Shown: one piece after another, positions 11,538 through 22,929 of the stretch | How positions within the stretch are numbered: position 1 is the first letter of the stretch | Layout of the letters: each line of letters opens with the position of its first letter | Assembly: GCA_007258455.2 (NCBI GenBank) | Contig: VDFB02000003.1 | Span: forward strand, 38,787,084 to 38,851,083 | Direction of reading: 5' to 3' | From: Sequoia sempervirens | Lineage: Eukaryota; Streptophyta; Pinopsida; Cupressales; Cupressaceae | DNA: 64,000 nucleotides | Made by a program: the position numbers and the translations under genes | Notes under the pieces: model-generated | Database searches by the model: none | Seen by the model: only the letters and a program-made list of their open reading frames with translations | Told to the model about the DNA's origin: nothing

Positions 11538-13457
11538 TGAAATATTCCGAGCCAAATTTTTCGATTTTTTAACAATTGCAAGTTACAAGCAATGCACCCG
11601 TTAAGGTTAAGGGTTAAACCAAAACGTGCAAAAGCAACTCTAACCAAGAATGGTGCCGATGATGGCGAGCATATGGTCAGAGGATCTTCTACTCTAAATG
11701 CTGAAAGGGAACTCAACATCAAGTATGTGCTACCCAATCCAATGCGGAGTGAGGGGCGACCATATGACGGAGTGATTACAATAACAATGCTTGAAAAGAG
11801 ATGCGGAAAGCTTGGAAATACTCAACACCCAGAATGTGCTTGCTAACCCAGAATGGGCAAGTAGCTACCATAGGGCGGAGGTGAATTAAAAACAATATCA
11901 AATGCTGAAAATAAGAAGAGCATTACAATTTGCTAACGCAAGAATCTAAGTTGCCGTCAGTACTACTGCCAGCTTACAATAGGAGAATGAAATCTTACGA
12001 ACAACATGAATCAGCATATGAATGGAGTTGCAACAATATTAGAGAATTACTTTTATTGAGAATTAAGGCTTAAAACTGCAAGAGCATAAACAGATCCAAC
12101 CTCTTTCAACTTGGACAATCTCCAATGAAGTCTCCGCGAAGTCTTTAAGAGCTCCCAACACCCATCCAATGACGAAGTTGCAGATTTATACAAACTGTTA
12201 TGACAGACCTGTATTTCTTCATAAAACCAGCAACATAAAGAATTCTAGAATAGCTCGGATCTCCCTTAAAACTCACTCAAATAACCTAAGACTGAATGCA
12301 AATCACAAGTATGATGGAGGCGCATGAACTAAGAACAAGAGACAGGCCTAAAATGCAAGCTTTATATAATGCACAAATTCCAAGACAGCATGAGAAGTAC
12401 GGCCCAGCTGACAGGGGCGATTTCTTATTTAAAAATCAGGATCTTCTTTTAAAATTCCACAAATTTGCATACAAGGACGCCTAGTCTAAATAGAAGGAAT
12501 GATGCAATACCCATAACACATTTTTTTGTCTTTTTTGATTTACAAAAGAAAGTACGGAACTGCTGTAGCAAACATGCAAAAACCAGAACTTCTAATATGC
12601 CAAAACTGAACCTAAGTAGATAAATGCGAATTACAATGCACAAACTCCAAAGTACTCACAAACTAGACTAAGAATCACCACTAGTTGTTGTATTTCAAAC
12701 AAGAAGCGATGCCCGAGCTAGGAGGCCTTCATTCCTCGAAGCAAACCCAGAGCCAAATCGGCAGCATAACAGTACTGTAGTCCAAAGATGAGAAATGATG
12801 CTCAAAGTCTCCTTTTTATAATTTCCTGTTGACTTCACGAAACCCTAAAATCTGCTTCAATGTCAAAACCCTAACCCTTTCTTCAAGATGGCGTCCTTTT
12901 TGCCTTTCAAGCTCAATAATGATATTTTAAATAAAAATCAACACTTTGATAAATGCGCCCACCTTATACTTCTTTTGACTTTGGTAAATAATAAATTAAT
13001 CTTAATGAAGCGCCACCCTCAAAAAGCCCACTTTTCAAAACAACATAAAGTCATTAGACTAGGCCAAGGGGTCAACGATCGAATATAAGATTAAAATGTG
13101 ACTTTTAATTAAATGACTCAACTTATCTCTCCGAATGTGCCCTAAAGCCATTACTGATCAAGTCAACTCACCAAACTGAAGCAAGAAGTCAACCAAGCTG
13201 AACCCAACTGAAAAGCTGCCAAAAATAGAATTTACTAAAAATAGTAAATTCCAGAAAATGCTCTGAATGCCGAAATGAACATACCACTGCGAAGCTCTCT
13301 GAAAACCCAGAAAGAATCCGCCATCAGATCCACCAACTCCGAGCAAAGACATCCTCAAAAATAGGAAACCCTAATTTTACCCTCCGATTAGCCTTCGGGT
13401 TTCCAGAAAAAGGCCAACGGTCACTGAGAAGATCAGGATTGAGAAGGGGATATTACA
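11538..13457 (-). mobile_element. Solo LTR inserted in the 70-bp array
   Basis: A 1,920-bp block that reads, on the minus strand, from TGTAATATCCCC to GGAATATTTCA. It has TG...CA ends and a perfect 5-bp direct repeat CACAA on both sides (11533-11537 and 13458-13462). Excising it with one repeat leaves 68 bp between the flanking array units, matching the 70-bp period, so the insertion postdates the array. A TATA-like word in minus orientation lies at 12811-12821, as expected of an LTR promoter. No internal retrotransposon genes are present. Confidence 0.87.
12811..12821 (-). promoter_or_regulatory. TATA-like element of the solo LTR
   Basis: On the minus strand the sequence reads TTATAAAAAGG about 640 bp inside the LTR start, a plausible U3 core promoter. 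This is predicted from sequence only. Confidence 0.45.
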
Positions 13458-13775
13458 CACAAGGGGTTATTTGTGCCCTAAGGAACAAGATGCATGAAAA
13501 AATTTCTAAGTATTGGTGAATGGCAGGAGGACCCCCCCTTGGATGCGCCTGACTTGTGTGAGTTAGTGAAAACTTTTTCTAAGTGCTTAAAATGAAAGCT
13601 CTACCCTCCATATGCGCCCTACCTTGAAGGGAAATGCTTGAAGAATTTCCTAAGTAACAAGATGGAAGCACTACCCATGAATTGCACCCAAGATGAGAAG
13701 GAAGTCAGAGAGATATTTTCTAAGTGTTTGCAAGCGGTAGGACAAAAGCTCAAATGCGCCCAAGCTAGTGATGAA
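13458..13775. repeat. 70-bp tandem array, right part
   Basis: Array units resume after the solo LTR: TGTGCC at 13472, TGCGCC at 13544 and 13613, TGCACC at 13683 and TGCGCC at 13755, with steps of 72, 69, 70 and 72 bp. A further diverged unit may lie near 14338. Confidence 0.85.
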
Positions 13776-14757
13776 ATAATATTTTTTTCTAAGTATTATC
13801 AAATTTCCACCTCCCTAGAGGAAAATCACGCCTGGACTTGGAAGTATGAAATTTGGATGAAATTGCCAGAGATGAAGTCAGATGATGCCAGCTGCACAGG
13901 GTCAATAAAAGTTTTTCAAAGTTGAGCAAAGAAATGTTCACAGATGTGAAGAACAGGATTAAATTTGTTGAAAATTATTTATCTAAGGTTCAAAATTCAA
14001 GAAAATTAAATGAACCTGTTCGTTGTATACCCATGAGTTCATTGCGTTTTGGAGAAAATTTTCTTCTGGGTATTGAAGATTGTCAACGAGGAATGGATTT
14101 TAGTGTCTCCTGCACTTCGCCAAGGCTTTCAGGATGGAGATTTTTGATTGGCGCTTGAATAATGAATTTTCCTAAGGGAAAATCTAGAAAATTTCTAAGG
14201 CAAGGAATAAGTGTGTCGTTGAAATAAAGTGTTGTGGCTGATGAATTTGAAGGTGATCGCCTAGATAATTTTTGATCAAATTCCTGATGAAAGCATTTCT
14301 TCTCGAGTCTGAGTTGGATGAAATATCAAAGTGAAGTACGCCCAAGCAGAATACAAGATGGGTTGGAAATTTGGCTAAGGCATGAAGAATTTGAGGATGA
14401 AGTTTGTTGGCTAGAAAAAAACGATGAATTCAAAACGTGAAAATCCTGGTAAGTAAGTTGAGTTTATATTATGAAATGTTCTAATACTCTTCTCCTTGCT
14501 TGTTTTGCAAGAGGAACGTCGAGACCAGGCAGTGATGACTTAAGTGTTGAAGAAAATAATCCAAGATGACATTTCAACCTCAAAGGGAGAAAAGTTGCAA
14601 GAAAATGGCTGAGTGTTGAGACTTAGTGACAGAGTGGACATGTTTTCAAAACTCAAGATGGAGAAAAGAATGGAAGCTCGAGCGAAGTTGAAGAACAACG
14701 TCAAGAGGAAAAATCAAGAACAGTGTGAACGCGTTTCAAGGCTGGAATCTTCTAGAA
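13776..14757. other. Unclassified stretch before the + LTR
   Basis: Two + frames are open (13638-13925 and 13922-14158). Their proteins show no recognisable domain and the first overlaps array units, so I do not call genes. By position this could be the interior of the element whose LTR follows, but no homology supports that. Confidence 0.35.
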
Positions 14758-15802
14758 GGATGATGAACATTAATGGCTCATTTATTACCCCACTCCTCTT
14801 AGTGGCGGTTTTTAGGGTGAATCTTGTTTAGGGTTGAGGTGGCATTAACTGCCATATCCAAAATACCGATAGAATATCTCAACAGCCGGCCCTGCTGGAC
14901 TTGGCATTAACTATAAAGGGGAGTCCCCTCATTTTAACTTCATTAGAAATTAGAATGACATTAAGTTAGAAATAATAGACATAGATAGAGAGACAACTTA
15001 GAAGCAGCTTCATGATTGATAGTGTAGTTTAAGAAGGAAAGTTTTCCTTTGAAAACTTTTGCAAGAAATTGTTGTGTAAAACTTTCATAATAAAAGATCT
15101 TTTCATTGATGGTGAAATTCGTCTTTGTTATGGATAGCTAGCGAGGTTTCTTCATCCATTCTACTTCAAGTAGCTTAATTTCACTTTTATGCAAGTAGAT
15201 GTTATCAGTCGTGGAATGTGGTGTTTGATCTAAGCAAGCTTCGCTTATCCATACCACTAGCGGGCTCACTAATGGTGTGTTCGCCTTGTGTGGTCAACTG
15301 GAAACGTTGTGGGCCTAACTTCAATCACAGTTTGAATGATGGTATGCGTCGTTGTGATGGTATCTTCATGTCAAGTGGTGGTTTGACCATCTTTAGTCAT
15401 CTCCCTTGAAGATTGCACCGACTCCGTGGAAGCTGTCCGATGCAAGGCAAAGTGAAGTCTGGTTGAAAGTTTGCTAAAGTTGAGCTCCATATCCCACACT
15501 TAGAATAGATTTAGACTCTCTTAACCTTGCACCATTTCAATTCAGTACTTTCTGGTTAGTTTAGGAAACCCGCGCTTCATAGACAAATCTTTCGAGCATT
15601 TGAATTCCTCTCTCCACTGACGAACAATTCCGTAAGTCCCCTTGAAATACCAGTAAATCACATCGAGCCAGCTGAGCCTATTCGCACTGAAAGAACCTTT
15701 GGAGTTGAATGTACAACTTCTTGCAATCTTAGTATGTCGGATAATTTTGATCAAGAGAGACAGGGTAGCCATGGTTACTTTATTCTCGCTAAGCGGTCAA
15801 CA
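14758..15802 (+). mobile_element. LTR of an unclassified retroelement, + orientation
   Basis: About 1.05 kb that is homologous, in inverted orientation, to 18772-19900. Shared landmarks in order are: 'tcttctagaag', 'actcc...ttttaggg', the TATA region with GGGGAGTCCCC, 'gaaagttttcctt', 'gaggtttcttcatcc', 'atgcaagtagat', 'ccttgtgtggtc', 'ttgaagattgcacc', 'gtaagtcccct' and 'ttggagttga'. Homology ends near 'gcggtcaaca', giving a CA end at 15802. The left limit is approximate, taken from where homology begins. Whether it is a 5' LTR, a 3' LTR or solo cannot be settled here. Confidence 0.7.
14911..14930 (+). promoter_or_regulatory. TATA box region of the + LTR
   Basis: CTATAAAGGGGAGTCCCCTC. The TATA word and the GGGGA-GTCCCC palindrome just after it are both conserved in the inverted LTR copy near 19.7 kb, which argues for function in the ancestral element. 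Confidence 0.6.
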
Positions 15803-15815
15803 AAACCATTGTAAC

Positions 15816-18472
15816 CAGACTCACCAAACTCTGGGCGACTCGGGCGCAGTCCCCAGCCGACAGGTAGCCCCGCCGAAGTTCCGACTGGACCCGGTAGTCC
15901 GCAGCCGCATTCGCCGGGATTACGACTGCCTGACTCGCCCAGACTCGCCAGACTCGCCCAGACGTTTTGAAAGCCAAAAACATAAATTTTTTTAAAAAAA
16001 TTGCAATCTTTAATTTACAAATTTTTTAATTAAATGGTGTGCGCCATGAAGGTTTGTGTGGTTTCAAAGGTCTTCATTTGCTTGCGGATAATTCGCTCTC
16101 GACCTCGATTTCCTCGTATCATGGTTACAGGCGCTGCCCCGGATCTCGAGGGCGCGCCGCTTCCCGACAGGCGCTTTTGCCCTGATCTCTTTGATAAGGC
16201 GCCGCTTCGATTCTGATGGGCCTGGGACTCTCACAGAGTGGGCTCTCAGCCCTGCATTCTCAGAAGGCTGCCTCAGCCTGACTCCCACCTAAGTGGGCTG
16301 CCCCTGCATTCCCACAAAGGGGCCTGCATCTCCCCAGGGCAATTCACCCTCAATCTTGTTGGGGTGTTTCCCCCAAAACCTCATTAAAACTATAGGTCTA
16401 AGCATGTTATAGGCCAATGATGAATCATGATCATTAAACCTACAAAATACATATCCCCCGTTGCAAATCTTTGCATCTTTTGTAGTCAAAGCCATAATCA
16501 AGGATTATCTTGTTCCATACATTAGACATACAATATTGTATTTTGATTTTCATAACAAACTTTTAAACTATATGGCAGCAATGTAGCCTTTGGGCATTTT
16601 GATATAAGTTTATAAATTATAACTAGGAGGTTGTTTTATGATTTGTGTAACTGTATGTTAATTTTGAATGCGTATTGACTATTGACTTTGAGTATTGGCA
16701 TAATGTTGAACACAAATGTTATATGTTAATGTTCTATAATGTGTATCATGCATGCCTTATTCATGTTATCTGTTAAATATTTAAAATTTCCCTATATTTT
16801 TTAAATTTTCCCTATATTTTTATATAGCCGTCCCCTGCCGTCCCTAATTTTGGCCTCAAAAATCGGAAACTTGGGGACTCGTCCCGCCGTCCCTTGCCGT
16901 CCCCGTCCCGGAAACTTGGGGTAACCTTGACATTACCTCAAACACCAAACACCTTTATATACAAGTGCACCATAGATAACTGATTTGGTAGCATGTGTTA
17001 AATGTTTTACCATTTTTACAAATTGCATATAGTCTACGTAAGATGCAAAAGCTGGGACACTACCATTAGTTATGTGAAACCATGATGAATCATAAACTCA
17101 CTTACGCAATGTTTAAAGACATAGCTAAATGATAGGTGTTGAGCCAATATTCTATTTTTTCCTCAAGCCATTGCATGTATAAAATAAAATTTAGAGGACC
17201 AAATCTTGATATCATCTCTCTTTAGTTCACTAACATGATGGTTCATGTAAGCTTACCTTGGCATAGGGCTAAGTGAAAACAGTTAGCAATGGGAAGGATA
17301 ACATTGTGTAAGCTATTGCATGATACTCCAAGCAAGATGGTTGAATAAACTGTTAAGTATTTTGCTGGTGAAGGTAAATGTGATCCAAGAGAGATATTAG
17401 ATGTTTACTTGTCTATATTAAATGGTTTTTTATTTATTTTGCTTAGCTGGAGTTAATGATATCAGCTAGGACAATGTGATGAACTTAGAAATTTACTTTA
17501 GCGGCTATTACTATAATGTCAATGTTCACATTGTTACTTAGCTACATTTTGTTTTCCCCACTCTTGGCATAATGACTTGATAAATTACTTTGAATAGTGA
17601 AAGGAAAAATACCTATATGCTATGTTGTGATAAGATGTGGGATATAATGGCTAGATTGAGGACATACAAGTAACCTTATATTCAACTTTCCATGGTGTTG
17701 GATAATTGTGTTTTGGGTTGGTAAAATAGTGAATGGTATGGTTATTAGTTAAATGAGAACACAGTTAGTTATCTGGGTAGAAAGGATTAATTGTAGCATC
17801 CATATATTGTGTGTATTAATGTTTATGAATTTTGGGTTATGAATAAACCTGTTGACCATAATTATCTAGTATAATAGTGGTAAGTGCTCAAGCTTCCAAT
17901 CATATCATTGATATGAAGGGTTAGGATTATGGAAGTCACTTTTGTCTGGAAAATATTGTATATGTCATTGATAGTGATTGTTGAGCATGATAGAGGTATA
18001 GGAATCTTTGAGTGCCAAATTGTGATAGGGTAACTTGTAGCTGTTGGAATTTGGGAAACCTTGTGCTTTTCTTGACTCAAGGAGAACCACTTATTGATTT
18101 GAGGCTTGATTCCCTTAGGATCTATATCCTTCTAAAATGATTTAACTAGGAAATGCTTGTACTATTATTGGATAATAAATGGTGAGGACTAGCCGTGGAC
18201 TTAGAAGCTAGTCCTTCAGCAGCGCAACTACAATTTGTGTACTTTATACTTATGTGATCATTGTATATTTGTGTATGTGATCAAATTTGCTTTTATTTGT
18301 GTTGTATTCAATAAAGGGTGCTTGAAACAAGTTTTAAATCTTTAAAAATCTCTAATTTTCTAAGGTTTTTTCAACTTTTTTCATTTTGCCGAGTCTGCGC
18401 CGAGTCCGAGTCCGAGTCGCCGAGTCGCCGAGTCGAGTCACCCTAGCCGAGTCCGAGCCGAGTCCGAGTCTC
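15816..18472. mobile_element. Insertion with GACTCG-rich inverted ends
   Basis: A block of about 2.66 kb flanked by GTAAC on both sides (15811-15815 and 18473-18477). The left end is rich in GACTCGCC and GACTCACC words. The right end is rich in CCGAGTC, so the two ends are inverted relative to each other, with terminal CAGACTC at left against GAGACTC read inward from the right. This suggests a non-autonomous DNA transposon of hAT or MULE type. No transposase is seen, and a 5-bp direct repeat does not fit the usual 8 or 9 bp of those groups, so the class is open. Confidence 0.45.
16825..16925. repeat. GCCGTCCC-rich cluster
   Basis: Repeated CCGTCCC words with two copies of 'cggaaacttgggg' about 50 bp apart, in otherwise AT-rich DNA. 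It resembles one terminus of a separate small element, but no matching second end was found. Confidence 0.4.
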
Positions 18473-18770
18473 GTAACTATGCGAAAAACACATCAACAGG
18501 CGACAACAACAACAATGATGATAACAATCGTAACAGAAATCACAAACGTCCACCCCCATTACCTTGGGGTAATAACATTGGACCATTGGCTTTACAAGGA
18601 CATCATGAGTTGCCTAAAGGGTCAAGGAAACGTTTTCCTCGACTTCACGAGGACGGAGATCAACACCCTGATGAACATATCTCTGCAGTCACATCGGCTT
18701 GTGTTGTTTTGCATGTACCACATGAACATATTGTTGTACGTCTCTTTGTAGAGACTTGTTGATGTGATTT
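18473..18770 (+). pseudogene. Ty3/gypsy gag fragment
   Basis: An open frame of about 95 codons with an Asn-rich N-terminal part (NNNNDDNNRNRN), then RPPPLPWGNNIGP, LPKGSRKRFPRLHEDGDQ and a segment ending in IVVRLFVETC. The pattern of a short Pro/Gly stretch, then 'F..F.GDGD...EHI' and 'V.VRLFVETL' is typical of the N-terminal capsid region of plant gypsy gag, which coats the element RNA. It is cut at both ends: by the GACTCG-ended insertion on the left and by a minus-strand LTR starting at 18772 on the right. A TGA closes the frame just before that LTR. Confidence 0.65.
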
Positions 18771-18771
18771 T

Positions 18772-19900
18772 TGTGACCGCAGCAATCAGCAGAACGAAGT
18801 TGTCTGAAGGTTACTCCATTCTCTCTTGACCAAAGTATTATGTGCGCTAAGATTGCGAGATAGATCGCACGTTCAACTCCAAGGTTCCGAAATACTTGGA
18901 ATACCCTCAGTTGGTTTGATGTGAATTGTTGTTTTCACGAGGGGACTTACACAATTGTTCAAGACACTTGCAGTTAACAGTAGATGGATGATTGGAAGGG
19001 ATTTTTATAATGCGGATGATTTAGCAATAAGTACGTTTTCCTAAAATTAACCAAAGATGAACGGAATGTAAATGAGTATAAGGGCCTAAGAAGTTTATGT
19101 TCTATTCTAAAGGCGGGACGCGAGATCAATCTCAACAGCTTCTACCAGACTCTGTTTCGCCTCACGTTGGACAGCTTACACAAAGTAGGTGCAATCTTCA
19201 AGGGAATAACAAGAAATTTTCAAGTTACAATCCAGCATCAAGGTACCATCAAAACGACGCATACCAAAACATGAACTACAACTGAAGTTAAGTTTGTGAA
19301 ATGCTCCAGTAGACCACACAAGGAAAACTTGCCGTCAGCAAGCCGCTAGTGATATGGAACAAAATGAAGTTGCCTTGATTGATGCCACAAATCCACAGCT
19401 ACTATCTACTTGCATGAAATGGAAATGCTATTCTTAAACTAATTTACGCTACTTGGATTTGAAAGGATGAAGAAACCTTGCTAGCTATCCATAACAAAGA
19501 GGAGTTTCACCATCAATGAAAAGATCTTCTATTATGAAAGTTTTACACAACAATCTCTTACAAAGTTTTGAAGGGAAAACTTTCTTTCTCCTCCAAACTA
19601 AGCTAAACTATCAAGCTAGCTCTCTAACAAAATGTCTCCAACTCTACTATCTGACTCCGATTCTAACTTATAATTCTAATGAATTACAAATGAGGGGGAC
19701 TCCCCTTTTTATAGATGGCCCAGTCCAAGGGTCGGCTCAGATTACAATCAAAAGAATGGCTAAAATTAAGCCACCTCAGCCCTAACCCTAAAAACTACCA
19801 GAATGGGGAGTGGTACATTAAATGAATCAAAGATTCCCACTCACTCCCAAAATAGTAAAGGCAATTAATGCCCACGATCAGTCTTCTAGAAGATCATCGT
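18772..19900 (-). mobile_element. LTR (3' LTR by position) of the multi-ORF element, minus orientation
   Basis: Inverted homologue of the LTR at 14.76-15.80 kb, with the same internal landmarks in the same order when read on the minus strand. It follows directly after the stop codon of the last minus-strand ORF (19878), as expected of a 3' LTR. Its outer end abuts the truncated gag frame at 18770. Length is about 1.1 kb, and the exact start near 19900 is uncertain. Confidence 0.68.
19702..19716 (-). promoter_or_regulatory. TATA box region of the minus LTR
   Basis: On the minus strand CTATAAAAAGGGGAG followed by TCCCC, the counterpart of the TATA/GGGGAGTCCCC block of the + LTR. Confidence 0.6.
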
Positions 19901-21549
19901 CCAGTAGCGCATTCCCATTCTCCTTCTCCCTGGTTGCAAACTCAATGAATCTAGCAAGTATAGCCTCAACCTCCTGAACTGAAATAGATGGAATGCAATC
20001 AAGCTGAAACTCTCACACCGTGACTGACTGTTCATGTCGTGCACAAGATTTTCTCCAAGCGGCTAAGGAATCCTTCGTGCTCTAAATCAAGTTGGAGAAT
20101 GTAGAAGTGTTCTCAAAGTCATCTTGTACAAAGGTCTTCACCTCTGAGAAGAAAGGCACCAGCCTACCCCTCAAATTATCAGTAGTCACCTCATCGGGAT
20201 TCAGCCGTCTAGCAAATATAGCCTCGAAGGTATTCTAGACTCCATCAATAATATTTGCCATAGCCTTTCGAACTCTAGCTGAATCCGCCTGTGCTGTGTC
20301 AAAGAAACCACGTCCTGTGACTACTGAAGAGTACCATCTAGAAAAGTCGTATCTATCATTCTCCTGAATGACTCCTCCATCGATCAGCATCTGCAAAGGA
20401 GTATGCCTCAATGCCTCAAGACGTTGAATAACTTTGCTATGATAAACAGAAGCATCACCCCAGGCCTGATCAACTGCCTCCATCCGTGCCGAAATATTGG
20501 AAGCCTGCTGGAAAGCATGAGCAAGGTCCTCCATGAACTTTTCTGTCTCAGCACGAACTCCTGCAACCCATTTATCTGCCTCCTGTGCCATCTCCCCCAA
20601 CTTCAACAAGCCACTAATTGACTCTCTCGGTATTTCAGCTGGAAGTTCTATTGCTGGAATCTCCTGCCCAGAAGGACGAGACAACTACTGCATATATCCT
20701 ATCAAAGCCTTATGCTCCCTTTTCAACTTCTTATACTTTCCTTCCTTTTTAAATAATCTGTCCTTGAGTGCGTGGTAAGAATTATCACACTCCTCAACAA
20801 TCTGTGCACCTGTGGGGCGTCCTAACTCCATTGTTGTGATCACATAGTTCTCTGGCATTGCTTCGTCTCAATCACAATCAACCTGTGGCACCGCCATATG
20901 AAGGGTGCGAGAGCCATCCCCATCAGTCGATATCTTTGAAAATTTTCGTGCTCTCTTCTTTTGTTGAGGCGCACTAATCCTGTTCAAAAACTCTTCCATC
21001 TCTACCGCTGGATCAATCTCTTCACTGGGGCTCCTTCTCATTCGATCTCTGAGCCAATCAGGTACAACATGCTGAATAACAAATGGCTGTTGTTCTTGTG
21101 CTTCTACTTCACGAACTTGTTCAACTTCAATATCATTCTGGCAAGGCTCATCGGCCTCTAGTGGCTGAGTTATCTCCTGAAACTATGTCATCATCGTCCA
21201 AAGCCGCTTCTAACTCATGCTGAAACTGAGGGTCGGTAGCAGTCCCCTCATCGGTCTACTGATCATTTCTACTAGGTGCGTTGACACTCTGGCCAACTGA
21301 CTCCCTCTGTGGTGGCTGATTATCTTCTTGTACTGCTTGCACCTGATTCAATGCATTTCTTTGATCAGCAAATAAAGAAACCTCATGTATGCTTGGAGAA
21401 CATGTCTCCAGTGGCGTGGGTGATTCAACTACAACTCTTGGAGGCTCCGGCTGGACAAGCTCCTGCCGAACTGGCTCCTTCCTTCGAGATTTTGGACCTC
21501 GTGTAATTTGTTTCTTCCTGCTGGTGGTGGGTGTCCTATGATCTCCCAT
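19878..21549 (-). pseudogene. Decayed ORF 'E', disordered and coiled-coil protein of unknown function
   Basis: A minus-strand coding remnant of about 555 codons starting at MGDHRTPTTSRKK and ending LLED just before the LTR. The N-terminal 90 residues are basic and Pro/Gln/Glu-rich, the middle is acidic, and then come a Lys/Arg patch and a helical C-terminal third (best preserved at 20684-20235). It has one frameshift near 21190 and about five in-frame stops, for example at 21256, near 20868 and at 20232-20234, so it is dead. No RT, protease, zinc knuckle or other catalytic motif is visible. By its position against the 3' LTR it belongs to the same unit as the ORFs at 22.9-26.4 kb. I do not recognise the family. 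Confidence 0.6.
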
Positions 21550-22929
21550 AGAATTTGTTGGGTGAAAATTATGTAATCAGCTTTCGATAGATTACACAAC
21601 TTGGACTTCAGCCACAGCTATGTGAGATGTGAATATCTCCTCTCAGAAAGGGGAGGCGCCCTTCTTACTGCTGACAGAAGCGATAGTAAATCAAACAGAT
21701 AATTACAAAATGTACACGCAATTCACGGAGTGGGGGGGGGTGTGTTACATTCATCCTTCTCTCTTTTTTCAGAGAAGATGTTTACAATGCTTCACTTGTT
21801 GGAAGTTCAGAATTCTTGATAACTTGAAACGAACAACTAGCAAATATTACCAATATCTCTATCTCGTCAAAGCGAAGCGTAGAGATACCAGAAGTGATTA
21901 ATAACAAACAAATAAATTAAAAAGGGAAATCTCACGAAGGCACAAAGTCATTCCGTAGCTTTATCAGTGTTGGATCTGCGTAGACGTACCGTTTGCTACG
22001 TTAGAAGCACAAAGTCTTCTTAGACGCAACAATTCTTCGAACAGCATGAACGATTACAAGCACGAAGTCTTGTAGATCATCCAACAAAAGTGTCAAATAG
22101 CACGAACGATTACAAGCACAAAGTCTTGTAGATCCTTCGACAAGAGTATCCAAGAGTATGAATAATTACAAGCACAAAGTCTTGTAGATCACTCAACGAG
22201 AACATGCAAGAGCATGAATGATTACAAAAACACAAAGTCTTGTAGATCATTCAACCAATGATAAGCAATAACAATGCAATCTAAAATGGCCGATGTAACA
22301 CAAAGTTTACATAAACTACTTAGAGTCTTTGATTCTTGGAGGCTAATCACTACCAAATAAAGATTAACTCACAAAAGTATTGAATCCAACGCAAAGTTTG
22401 GCTTGCAATCCTTTTCTTTATTAATCGAATCTCATTCACAAAGCATGAACGCAAAGTTTCACAAATTTGCTTACAAAAGGGCAGCACTTCGTTGCAAAAG
22501 GCTAAAAGATCATTTACAATGAAAATCCCTCACATTATATAGAAAGAGGGATGAGCAAAGGAAGGAAAGAGATTGAGAAAATCAGGGAAAGTTAGGTGAG
22601 CGATTTTAGGAGATCTCACCTATGCTGACCAAAGTCAAAGTGTAATTTGTTTTGAAAATATTACATCTTTGGACTTGAATTATATGACCCACAATTTCAA
22701 ATGACATTCGAGAAATGTCGAGAAATATTTACAAGATGCATAATGGGATGCAGGAATGTCTAACAACTTGGAGAATAGAGGGGGCTGCTTCGTTCCCTTG
22801 CATTGGTGAGAGTCTTCAAATTTCCTCTAGTCTCACACTTACCGAACTATAAATGCAGACAGCAGTTGTAATCACAATGGTGTGAATTCTGGTCGATCTC
22901 ATGGCGGTCAGGTGAACCTTTTGCACCTG
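21550..22929. other. Spacer between ORFs E and D with a short tandem array
   Basis: No supported gene. It carries the 56-bp tandem array listed separately and several 'cacaaagt' words spread to about 22500. A poly-G run lies near 21731. Confidence 0.45.
22043..22260. repeat. Four-copy tandem repeat, 56-bp unit
   Basis: Units begin at 22043, 22099, 22155 and 22211, each 56 bp apart, with the core 'gattacaagcacaaagtcttgtagatc' in slightly varied form. It lies between two ORFs of the multi-ORF unit. Confidence 0.9.

Noticed and set aside
10430..13775. Evenly spaced repeats as a possible CRISPR array
   Set aside because: The units are contiguous diverged tandem repeats with no unique spacers, and the sequence is eukaryotic.
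13638..14158. Two consecutive + frames of 95 and 78 codons
   Set aside because: The first overlaps 70-bp array units and neither shows a recognisable domain or shared composition.
22043..22260. 56-bp repeat as a possible CRISPR-like array
   Set aside because: All 56 bp are repeated with substitutions, so there are no spacers.
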